64,000 nucleotides of DNA from JAHBNG01 sp039028975 (GTDB taxonomy: Bacteria > Chloroflexota > Anaerolineae > Caldilineales > Caldilineaceae). The position numbers and the translations under genes are program-made. Below the pieces are notes generated by a model. That model had not been told where the DNA came from, did no database searches, and saw nothing but the letters and a program-made list of their open reading frames with translations. Of this stretch, positions 18,545 through 25,744 are shown piece after piece. Within the stretch, counting starts at the first letter, position 1. The number at the start of each line of letters is the position of its first letter. Location of the stretch: NCBI GenBank assembly GCA_039028975.1, contig JBCCHB010000034.1, positions 50,863 through 114,862 on the forward strand, written 5' to 3'.

Positions 18545-19054
18545 TCACCTCTTGCCGTTCAGTTCTTCTTCCAGTCTCTTACGAGCGCGGCTCAGTAAAG
18601 ATTCTGTGCCTTTATAAGTACGCCCTAATGTGTTAGCTATCTCCTGAACACTAAATCCCTCTAGATAGCGTAGAATCAGTGCCTGCCTTTCGTGATCAGG
18701 TATCCGCGCAAGCACCTCGCGTAACTCTAGCGACTCCTGGGTGCTGTGAGAAAATGAAATTGATTCAGGCAGATCTTGCACAGGTTTGTGCTTACGCCAA
18801 TGATCTGCAATCTTACGACGTGCCAGGGAAAAAAGGAATGTTTTAAGCGTTGCATTCTGGCCGTCAAAATTTTTGATTGCTTTTGGTGCTGCTAACCATG
18901 TCTCCCCCAAAACCTCTTCTATATCGCTTTGATCATATACGCCATTGCTTCGAATAAAGTTATATAAGGGCTGTACCCAATCACCATAAAACTGTGACCA
19001 GGTTTGTTGGTCGCCGCTCTTCAACCGCTTTAAGAGATCACCATCTGCGCGCAT
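18545..19054 (-). CDS. ECF (group IV) RNA polymerase sigma factor
   Basis: The 169-residue protein has only sigma regions 2 and 4. Region 2 spans about residues 20-90 (YNFIRSNGVYDQSDIEEVLGETWLAA is the -10-recognition helix area) and region 4 about 110-165, with the HTH ILRYLEGFSVQEIANTLGRTYKGTESLLSRARKRL. It would direct RNA polymerase to a small regulon, probably in response to an envelope signal. The downstream FecR protein is its likely anti-sigma partner. The end is 57 bp short of the family maximum but complete. Confidence 0.92.
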   Translation of the reverse strand: MRADGDLLKRLKSGDQQTWSQFYGDWVQPLYNFIRSNGVYDQSDIEEVLGETWLAAPKAIKNFDGQNATLKTFLFSLARRKIADHWRKHKPVQDLPESISFSHSTQESLELREVLARIPDHERQALILRYLEGFSVQEIANTLGRTYKGTESLLSRARKRLEEELNGKR

Positions 19055-20300
19055 GATGTTCTCCTATCCATTTTAATCGGGAAGGTCGGAATATTCCTTC
19101 GATCCAATATTTACAAGTGGCTGGGAATCGGGGTTCGAGGTGAATTCGTAAATTCAGCCGGTTTGAGACAATGGCGTTGATAACGTTCTGGAAAACCTTG
19201 AGCCTATTTCGAATTAGAGGGATGTGGGCCTTGGACAGATCCGCCAAACCCCCATGGCGTCTACTGCGCCCGGATTGACAGACTTTCTCTCGTTGTGGGT
19301 ACCAGAAGTAAAAAATGAAGAGTCGTGGAGACGGACCTGGTATGTTTACTCCAGATCTTATATACTCATGAACTCGTACGTACACATCATACACGATGTG
19401 GTTTATCATTCCAATAATCAAGTGGTAAATCAGGAAAATTATACACCTGCAGGTTACCAACGCCCAACCTTACATAAGCCAAATTGAATTGGGCGAAGGC
19501 GACAAGTGTCAGCTCTGCAAACAATTTTAGGTAAACCGAGACATCCATGGAACCCAGGCGACCCCGTGCAGCTTATCTCCACGAAACAACCCGCACAATG
19601 CCTAGAATCGGGTGCCCTAGGCGCAGCTCACCGAACTTTACCCATTTTGTGGTCACAAGCGGCTGTAACAAAGCATGAAGTGAACCTTCACACATCACAC
19701 CCAATTAAGTGAACGTAATCTATATTTAGTTAGATTCAATTATGTGCTGATACCTAAAAACGTGTGCCAATAAATGGCCATATTACAACGGCCACGCAAT
19801 CGTTCTTATAACCTCTAACAGTATGACGAATTGCACAAAAAGTAACAAGAAGCACTAGGTTTAGAGCAACCTAGCTAGACGAAGTTATATTGTTCAGACG
19901 GCAGGTGCTTACAAATCGAAGGTGACAGAATTTTATAACAACTTAGCCTAATAGCTATGACGTTGTTCGTTGAATTTTGTCGCGTATATGTACAGTGACG
20001 AATATTTTTTCAACAGAATGAACGAGCACAAGGGTGTAATTATGCAATCCCTTATATGGTCTGCCAAAAATATTGTCCCAACTTATGTCAGATTTAGACC
20101 GTCGTATCCCAAGAAAGGAGTACAGGTTCCGTCTTTATGGCGGTACGGACTGTATCTGACCATCTATCATATCGACTGCTTTCTAATCATTGAAAAATAG
20201 CAGCAGAATAAAAGTCATACATTGCTCATTCAGGTGGCACGTCCCATGCAGTTTTGCGCTTGTGAGTGACTTTTACAGAACTGCGAAAAAATACTAACAC
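19055..20300. other. Gene-free region of about 1.25 kb
   Basis: Short ORFs exist on both strands (up to 140 codons), but none has a recognisable domain, good ribosome site or coding-like composition. No tRNA, rRNA or known small RNA could be recognised. The region may be decayed sequence or hold an unrecognised RNA. Confidence 0.5.
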
Positions 20301-20310
20301 AAAACGAAAA

Positions 20311-20337
20311 GAGCCACTTTATTATTAAAGTGGCTCT
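20311..20337 (-). terminator. Rho-independent terminator of rpsT
   Basis: GAGCCACTTTA and TAAAGTGGCTC form an 11-bp stem with a 4-nt loop. On the minus strand TTTTCGTTTTG follows, downstream of the S20 gene. Confidence 0.8.
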
Positions 20338-20400
20338 CTCACTCCAACAGAGTGTTGTTGCCCAAATAAGTATACTGAATCCCAGTCGTTCCAACTAAAC

Positions 20401-20485
20401 TATACTCAGATTCGTTTGAAAACGGGTGTTTGATCGCTCTGATAAGGCTTAAGAAAACATGAGTTTTCAAAACAACTACGGTATA
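20401..20485. repeat. Palindromic repeat family 1, full copy
   Basis: An 85-bp element from TATACTCAGATTCGTTTGAA to TTTTCAAAACAACTACGGTATA with inner GGGTGTTT. It lies between the S20 gene and its terminator, so it is probably transcribed in the mRNA tail. Confidence 0.75.
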
Positions 20486-20548
20486 GCTTACTACTTCTAA
20501 TACGACATCAGGATAACGCGTAGGTCTTCGAGAAGTTGCCTATTCGGC

Positions 20549-20812
20549 CTACTCTGCCATTGCATGAAGCGCAGCCATTAGGCGGCTTTTACGCCTCGCT
20601 GCATTATTTTTATGAATCACGCCTTTGCTAGCTGCCTTGTCCAAAGTGCGGTTTGCAACAGCAACAGCATCGGCTGCACCAGGATCTCCAGCTTCGATCA
20701 ATGCACGTGCCTTTTTGATTGCCGTACGTGAGCCACCAATCCAAGTGCGATTATGCTCACGTCGTTTTATATTCTGTCTATTTCGTTTTTCAGCTGATTT
20801 TATGTTTGCCAT
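20549..20812 (-). CDS. rpsT: 30S ribosomal protein S20
   Basis: This basic 87-residue protein binds 16S rRNA. It has the family start MANIKSAEKRNRQ, the repeated Arg/Lys-rich helices and the C-terminal GVIHKNNAARRKSRL motif near residue 60-75. The gene stands alone with its own promoter at 20888-20917 and a terminator downstream, which is usual for rpsT. Confidence 0.97.
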   Translation of the reverse strand: MANIKSAEKRNRQNIKRREHNRTWIGGSRTAIKKARALIEAGDPGAADAVAVANRTLDKAASKGVIHKNNAARRKSRLMAALHAMAE

Positions 20813-20887
20813 CTGATCTGATTTTTTATCCTAGTTACAATTTCATAGGTGGAGCGTGCAATGCTCACGAATAAGTATCAATAGACA

Positions 20888-20917
20888 ATTATACAGCAGT
20901 CATGAGGAACTTGTCGA
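20888..20917 (-). promoter_or_regulatory. Sigma-70-type promoter of rpsT
   Basis: On the minus strand TCGACA, an 18-nt spacer and a perfect TATAAT stand about 75 bp before the start codon. The resulting leader contains a small GAGC/GCTC hairpin. Confidence 0.5.
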
Positions 20918-20973
20918 ACTTAAGGGGTAGCTATTTACAATTCTATTTAGAATTTGTGTGGCAACAGGCAACT

Positions 20974-21621
20974 CTACTGTAAAGGAATCATTTGCTCGTC
21001 AAGAGCTTCGTCCATGGCACCCTGAATGTGTGGATAGGCAAACCAAACTGTTGCCAACCCAAAGAGCATACCCGTTAAGGTTCGCAACCACCAGTTGCTC
21101 TCGCGCAAACCGATTAGCTGTGTCGTACCATCGATAGCCATAGGGGCCAATAGTAGAATATATACGTACCACCGAATGCGGCGTCCTCTTTGGCCCCAAT
21201 AGGAATAGGCAATACCGCCTAAAAAGACAGCACCATATATTGCAATATCTCGTTGGCAAATTGCGCTCTTAAAGCCTATTTGGTCATTGCCCAAAAAAAG
21301 TCTTTGCTGGAAAAAGTTCAGGCCCGATGGCATACCTGCAGCCTCTAACTGGCTGAGGCTTGGGGTGAGATGAGAACCGAAAAAGAAATAGCTGTGGTCG
21401 GGCAACTGATGGCAAGCAAATGAATAGACCGAGTAGATAATTCTGGCCGGTGTGGTCAATCCTGTAGCCATCAAAATGGGGGCCAAAAGAGGAAATAGAA
21501 CGTACAGACCCCAAAGCGTATTGAAGATTGTCAACCAATGGCGAGCAATTCCATAGACCAGCCTATTAACAATTGAGACAAATGTTGGTTTAACCTGCGT
21601 TGGATTTGAAGATTTTATCAT
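20974..21621 (-). CDS. DUF2085 integral membrane protein
   Basis: The 215-residue protein has about five membrane helices and the DUF2085 signatures: SFACHQLPDHSYF (near residue 68) and KSAICQRDIAIYGAVFLGG (near 118). Conserved Cys and His in these motifs suggest a metal or redox role, but the family's function is not known to me. It follows the glutaredoxin-like and CcdA genes on the same strand, so it may belong to the thiol-redox/cytochrome assembly group. Confidence 0.85.
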   Translation of the reverse strand: MIKSSNPTQVKPTFVSIVNRLVYGIARHWLTIFNTLWGLYVLFPLLAPILMATGLTTPARIIYSVYSFACHQLPDHSYFFFGSHLTPSLSQLEAAGMPSGLNFFQQRLFLGNDQIGFKSAICQRDIAIYGAVFLGGIAYSYWGQRGRRIRWYVYILLLAPMAIDGTTQLIGLRESNWWLRTLTGMLFGLATVWFAYPHIQGAMDEALDEQMIPLQ

Positions 21622-21689
21622 TGGCTATGTATGCTCTAATTGAGCGTAGCTACAAGTCATGTATCCGAATAAAACGAATCCTCTTCTTT

Positions 21690-21971
21690 CTATTCGTGAA
21701 GCGAGCGCAAAGCGCCCTCTGTGGCAGAGTTGCGCTTATCCGTATCTAAAGCATCAAACAAGTCATCATAGCTGATGGGCGCATAGAGAAGCGGCCCGCC
21801 TTGGATATCTACCACTGGTATCAAATGTTGATAACGTCGCGCCGCTTCACCATCTCTATCGATATCCACCTCATACAAGACAAAACCGATCTCTGACTGT
21901 AATAGCAGAAGATCGGCCTTTAATACATGACAAAGCTGGCATGCTTGCTTTGTGTATAGGGTTACGTACAC
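21690..21971 (-). CDS. Glutaredoxin-like small thiol protein
   Basis: The 93-residue protein starts VTLYTKQACQLCHVLK, a thioredoxin fold beginning with a CxxC pair (Cys11, Cys14), as in the DUF836/glutaredoxin-like group. The cis-Pro segment is LIPVVDIQG. It has no signal peptide, so it acts in the cytoplasm. Its GTG start overlaps the ccdA stop by one base (TAGTG), so the two are translationally coupled. It could be a thiol partner on the cytoplasmic side of CcdA; that role is inferred from context. Confidence 0.8.
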   Translation of the reverse strand: MYVTLYTKQACQLCHVLKADLLLLQSEIGFVLYEVDIDRDGEAARRYQHLIPVVDIQGGPLLYAPISYDDLFDALDTDKRNSATEGALRSLHE

Positions 21972-22897
21972 TAGTTATTCAGCGTTGCTCCACTCAGGTA
22001 CCCAATGTATGCCGGTACGAGAGGCAGAACGCATGGGCTGACAAAGCTGATTACTCCAGCAAGAAATGCGACAGGCGCGGCAGCAATCAAGCTGGCCCCA
22101 ATGATGCTTCCGCCGCTACCAAAACTGACGGCAATCCACTCCTCCAGCGTATAAGCCAGTTCATTGAGGGACTGGAATTGTCCTGCTAGACTTGTTAGCT
22201 CCCCTGTCCAGAGCAAATAAGCAATACCCAGCAACAAAATACCGCTTACAATTCCAACAATATTTGCATACTGATTGAGATATCGTAAGAATCGAGATGC
22301 TTGGCTAAATGCGGCACCAACCATAAGAAATGGAATGCCCAAACCGATACTATACATGGCCATCAAAATCGTTGCCTGTCCAATCGTCTCACTTGTCCCT
22401 GCCAGAAACCAAATACTGCCAAGAATAGGTCCCACGCATGGGGTCCACCCAGCGCCAAAGCTAAGCCCAATTACAAAGCTACTCAAGTATCCCCAGTTCT
22501 TGTTGACGCTGTGAATCTCAACAACGCGGCGTTCACTATAGAGTAGATTATTGAAGAAATCAAAGACCGCTAATAATATCTGAATCGCAGGGTTGCTCTC
22601 CGAATTGCCACTAGAGCGGATACGTTGCGCTGCCCAACGGAATATGCCCAGCGTAGTAAGTGCCAGCAAAAAAAGAATCACTGCCCCAACACGTTGCAGC
22701 CAATCACTAATTGTTAAACCTACCACACCTGCAACAACCCCAAGCAGCGTAAATATTGTGCTAAAACCTAACACAAAAGCCAACGCATGCAAAAAGACCG
22801 TAAGCCGACCAACTTTCTCTTCCTGAACTTCTTGTCTAGATACATCACCTGTCGCCATGCCGCCCGAAGCCAACGGCTGTTCAACCATCTGCGTCAT
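21971..22897 (-). CDS. ccdA: CcdA-type thiol transporter, apparently circularly permuted
   Basis: CcdA moves reducing equivalents across the membrane for cytochrome c maturation. In the usual protein, the helix with SPCVLPLVPAY comes first and GWTPCVGPILG follows in the fourth helix. Here the order is reversed: the protein opens with LHALAFVLGFSTIF (residues 36-49), the second canonical helix, has WTPCVGPILG (Cys154), and only at the end has FVSPCVLPLVPAYIGYLSG (Cys289). Both redox cysteines are kept. An in-frame TAG lies upstream of the ATG, and no missing helix is encoded before it. The total of 308 residues includes a 30-residue polar N-tail. The gene is coupled to the downstream thiol protein and sits beside ccm genes. 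Confidence 0.85.
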   Translation of the reverse strand: MTQMVEQPLASGGMATGDVSRQEVQEEKVGRLTVFLHALAFVLGFSTIFTLLGVVAGVVGLTISDWLQRVGAVILFLLALTTLGIFRWAAQRIRSSGNSESNPAIQILLAVFDFFNNLLYSERRVVEIHSVNKNWGYLSSFVIGLSFGAGWTPCVGPILGSIWFLAGTSETIGQATILMAMYSIGLGIPFLMVGAAFSQASRFLRYLNQYANIVGIVSGILLLGIAYLLWTGELTSLAGQFQSLNELAYTLEEWIAVSFGSGGSIIGASLIAAAPVAFLAGVISFVSPCVLPLVPAYIGYLSGATLNN

Positions 22898-22936
22898 AAT
22901 AAAACCTGCCTATTTCCCTATGCTTAGTCACCTCTA

Positions 22937-22976
22937 AATGGCTAGATATAGTCCACAAGGGCTTTATCTAGCCATT
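22937..22976. repeat. 12-bp perfect inverted repeat upstream of ccdA
   Basis: AATGGCTAGATA and TATCTAGCCATT are separated by 16 nt, 40 bp before the ccdA ATG. It has no T-run, so it could be an operator or a hairpin in the leader. Confidence 0.55.
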
Positions 22977-23071
22977 ACGTACTGTATTCTTTTGCCCACA
23001 ATCAGTAGATCCCAATATCATTGTACATCGCTTTACTTCGTGTATGTCCTGAATTCCCGAAGATAAGCCCG

Positions 23072-23226
23072 AGAAGCCGTCTGAATAGAGTCTGAGCGTG
23101 TCATTCTGCTTGGTTACAGTTGCGAAGCAACCTAGAGCGGAGCGACTGAAGAATCTTCGTTTTCAGTCAAATAACCATGAGATTCTTCGTCGTAGTCTCC
23201 TCAGAATGACTTCCCAGACGGCTTCT
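23072..23226. repeat. 155-bp imperfect palindromic element
   Basis: The ends are AGAAGCCGTCTG and CAGACGGCTTCT. Inside, GTCATTCTG faces CAGAATGAC, and GAAGAATCTT faces AGATTCTTC. It fills the gap between ccmD and ccdA. A short ORF across it is an artefact of the palindrome. Confidence 0.7.
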
Positions 23227-23352
23227 GAAAAACCGAGGAAACCTCTGTGGACGTTGCGATCATCTGACAATGTAATGATTAGAGACTACTTGGTGAGACA
23301 AGGAAGAAAAGTAAGAGCACCTACCTTCAATATGAGAAATTGCTTAGAAAAG

Positions 23353-23499
23353 CTACTTTCCTGTTTGTTTGCTTTCTTCCGCAAGCGATTTTAACGTTTC
23401 CAATTCCTGCTCTAAGCGACGTTGATGAAATCCCATATAGATGACATAAACCGTCACTAATCCCCAAACGACAATAAATGAAGCAGCTAAAAAACCCAT
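23353..23499 (-). CDS. ccmD: CcmD-like small membrane protein (48 aa)
   Basis: This short ORF begins one base after the ccmC stop (TAA-G-ATG). It encodes one N-terminal membrane helix (about residues 3-22, AASFIVVWGLVTVYVIY), then a charged helical tail (QRRLEQELETLKSLAEE). That is the CcmD layout: a small single-pass protein that stabilises the CcmABC-CcmE complex and helps release holo-CcmE. Sequence conservation in the family is low, so the call rests on position, size and topology. Confidence 0.75.
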   Translation of the reverse strand: MGFLAASFIVVWGLVTVYVIYMGFHQRRLEQELETLKSLAEESKQTGK

Positions 23500-23500
23500 C

Positions 23501-24226
23501 TTATTCAAGTTCCTCTCGCAACTCGGCAACTGAATCCTCCATGCGTAATTGTCTCATTCGTTGAATCATCAACGCACTGTACAACAAGCAGAAACCGATC
23601 ATGGTTATGGTTAACGTATGCCCCATGGTTACCCCGATCTCAAAGCTACCTTGGGCTTCTTCATTGGCTCCGTCCCATATAATAGGGTGAATAGAGCGAA
23701 ACCAGCGGGCACTGTAATATGTTAATGGTAGGCTAAAGGAAGCTACGAGAGCATATATTGTACCGAATAGCGCGCGCGTTCGACGATTTTCAATGCCATT
23801 TCGGAAAAGCAGATACGCAACATAAATCAGCACTGTGATAGTGGTGGTTGTGAGGCGAGGATCCCATGTCCAATAGGTATTCCAGGTTGGCTTGGCCCAA
23901 ATAGCCCCTGTGATTGTTCCGGCCGTGGCAAAGAGAGCACCTAGCTCAATACTTGATTGGGTCACTCTATCCCAATTCAAGTAACGTGAAAATAGGTAGG
24001 CTACGCTGCCAACAATTGACATGATATAGCCAGCAAGCGTTGCAAACCAACAGCCGAGGTGAACGTAAAAGATACGCTGCGCAATCTGCTCCACCCCGGC
24101 TAGATTAGCCGCAGGCTTTGCATAGAGCAACGCGGCCCACATTATTGCGATCATCGAAAGCATTGTCAAAAAATTTAGGGTGAATCCTGTCAGATGCCAA
24201 CCTGTCCAACGCACATTTGTGGTCAT
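23501..24226 (-). CDS. ccmC: Heme exporter/handling protein CcmC
   Basis: The 241-residue protein has six membrane helices and the heme-handling WWD motif WAKPTWNTYWTWDPR (residues 110-124). Candidate axial histidines are His56 (FYVHLGCW) and His180 (RSIHP). CcmC holds heme at the outer face and attaches it to CcmE. It starts 2 bp after the ccmB stop and is followed at once by ccmD, in a tight operon. Confidence 0.92.
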   Translation of the reverse strand: MTTNVRWTGWHLTGFTLNFLTMLSMIAIMWAALLYAKPAANLAGVEQIAQRIFYVHLGCWFATLAGYIMSIVGSVAYLFSRYLNWDRVTQSSIELGALFATAGTITGAIWAKPTWNTYWTWDPRLTTTTITVLIYVAYLLFRNGIENRRTRALFGTIYALVASFSLPLTYYSARWFRSIHPIIWDGANEEAQGSFEIGVTMGHTLTITMIGFCLLYSALMIQRMRQLRMEDSVAELREELE

Positions 24227-24228
24227 AT

Positions 24229-24909
24229 TTATTCAACCTCTTCCCAAATCAAATCGAATAGTAAAAACGAAATTACAACAAAAATTAGATCATATGCAAT
24301 GAGTAACGCAACCCAGTGGCGGAAATCGATAAAAGGCCGACCATCTAAAACGGCCGTGGTTAATCCAACCCCGGCCAAAAAGAGCGGCACCAGTACCGGT
24401 AAAAGCATGATCGGTAGAAGCGTTTCTCGTGAGTGTACGCCAGCCGTTAGTGCAGCAAAAAAGGCCCCGACAATCGCATAACCCAATGCCCCAAAGAACA
24501 AACTGACTAATATCCATGGACGAAATAGGTTACTATCATAAAGAATCAGTATCGATGGAAGCACCAACAGTTGAGTAATGAGCAATAGCACCAAATTGGC
24601 CAACACCTTGCCAAAGAAGATTGCGCTACGATCAACTGGTGCCAATAGGAGAGCTGCCAGTGTCCCTAGCTCCACCTCACCGCCAAAACTTCGGTTGAGA
24701 CCCAATGTCCCCGCAAAGAGCATGACAACCCATAATACACCTGGGACCACTACCTCTGAATCAGGTATCCGCAAATCGAAGGCCAGTCCAAAGACGACGG
24801 CTGCCAAGACTGAAAAAAGAGCCATCGACCCAAGAACCTCTCTGGTTCGCAGCTCGATCCGCAGGTCTTTTAGGGCTATGGCCCAAAGCTTTCTAAGATA
24901 ACTACCCAT
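24229..24909 (-). CDS. ccmB: Heme ABC exporter membrane subunit CcmB
   Basis: The 226-residue product has six hydrophobic helices and the family's N-terminal amphipathic LRKLWAIALKDLRIELRTRE and LNRSFGGEVELGTLAALLLAP segments. It is the membrane partner of CcmA in the complex that releases heme-loaded CcmE. It is 96 bp downstream of ccmA, with a family-1 repeat in between, and is directly followed by ccmC. Confidence 0.93.
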   Translation of the reverse strand: MGSYLRKLWAIALKDLRIELRTREVLGSMALFSVLAAVVFGLAFDLRIPDSEVVVPGVLWVVMLFAGTLGLNRSFGGEVELGTLAALLLAPVDRSAIFFGKVLANLVLLLITQLLVLPSILILYDSNLFRPWILVSLFFGALGYAIVGAFFAALTAGVHSRETLLPIMLLPVLVPLFLAGVGLTTAVLDGRPFIDFRHWVALLIAYDLIFVVISFLLFDLIWEEVE

Positions 24910-24922
24910 GCGTCCTAGCTAC

Positions 24923-25008
24923 TATACTCAGCTCCGTTTGAAAATCGGCCTTTGGTTGCTCTGTTAGGGGCGATAGAAAACGCCCATTTTCAAAACAACC
25001 GCAGTTTA
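24923..25008. repeat. Palindromic repeat family 1, full copy inside the ccm operon
   Basis: An 86-bp element from TATACTCAGCTCCGTTTGAA to TTTTCAAAACAACCGCAGTTTA. Its last three bases form the TAA stop of ccmA on the minus strand. It separates ccmA from ccmB within the operon. Confidence 0.8.
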
Positions 25009-25716
25009 ATTATTTTCTTGATACAATGCTCGAAGTGAATCGATCGACAGTCCTCGTGCATGGGCAATCTTCTTGATCTGCCCATGCACCAAAAAGGAAA
25101 GAGAATCAGACCAGCGTAGTGCGTTTTCGAGATTATGGGTCGTCAACAGAATTGCTCGGTCCGCACTGCTTATCTGCTCTATGAGTTTCTGCAATCGATC
25201 TGTACTGGCCTGATCTAGACCTGTATCTGGCTCGTCTAGAAGCAAAATTGGTGGACTATGGAGAATAGAACGAGCAATAGCCAGACGCTGCACCATCCCT
25301 CGGCTATAGGTACGTACTCGGTCGTTACGGGGTATCCATAGATCGACTGTAGTGAGTAGCTCATTAATATGCTCGTCTGGATTCGGCAGATCATACAGCC
25401 GCGCAAAAAAACGAAGATTCTCCATACCTGTCAAATTTGTGTACAGTAAAGGTGAATGACTGACCAAGCCGACGTAGCGCCGTAGTTCATGGCCAGCGTG
25501 CTTAAGGACAGCACCTCCCAGGCGAATTTCACCTCTATCTGGCTTAGCCAGCCCTGCAACCAGTCGTATTAGCGTTGTCTTCCCAGCACCGTTGTTTCCT
25601 AATAGCGCCATCACTTTCCCACTCTCAATGGAAAGATTGAGGCCGCGTAAAATTCTTCTGCGCCCAAAACGCTTATGCAAATTGTCGATTTCGATTAAAG
25701 AATTCGCACTATTCAC
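25006..25716 (-). CDS. ccmA: Heme exporter ATP-binding subunit CcmA
   Basis: An ABC ATPase with Walker A GNNGAGKTT, signature YSRGMVQRLAIARS and Walker B ILLLDEPDTGLD, plus the switch His in LLTTHNLE. The ABC domain begins with SLIEIDNLHKRF. I choose a GTG at 25716 (236 residues, family length), 28 bp after the previous gene; an upstream ATG at 25860 would overlap that gene by 116 bp. The ribosome site AGGAG is 15 nt away, which leaves the start uncertain. The protein powers CcmABCD during release of holo-CcmE. Confidence 0.88.
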   Translation of the reverse strand: MNSANSLIEIDNLHKRFGRRRILRGLNLSIESGKVMALLGNNGAGKTTLIRLVAGLAKPDRGEIRLGGAVLKHAGHELRRYVGLVSHSPLLYTNLTGMENLRFFARLYDLPNPDEHINELLTTVDLWIPRNDRVRTYSRGMVQRLAIARSILHSPPILLLDEPDTGLDQASTDRLQKLIEQISSADRAILLTTHNLENALRWSDSLSFLVHGQIKKIAHARGLSIDSLRALYQENN

Positions 25717-25744
25717 AAGCGATTCTACAGACTCCTGATTTGCT

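Noticed and set aside
19038..19460. 140-codon minus-strand ORF upstream of the sigma gene
   Set aside because: No ribosome site, no domain and irregular composition.
23098..23394. 98-codon plus-strand ORF
   Set aside because: Crosses the palindromic element and overlaps ccmD on the other strand; no domain.
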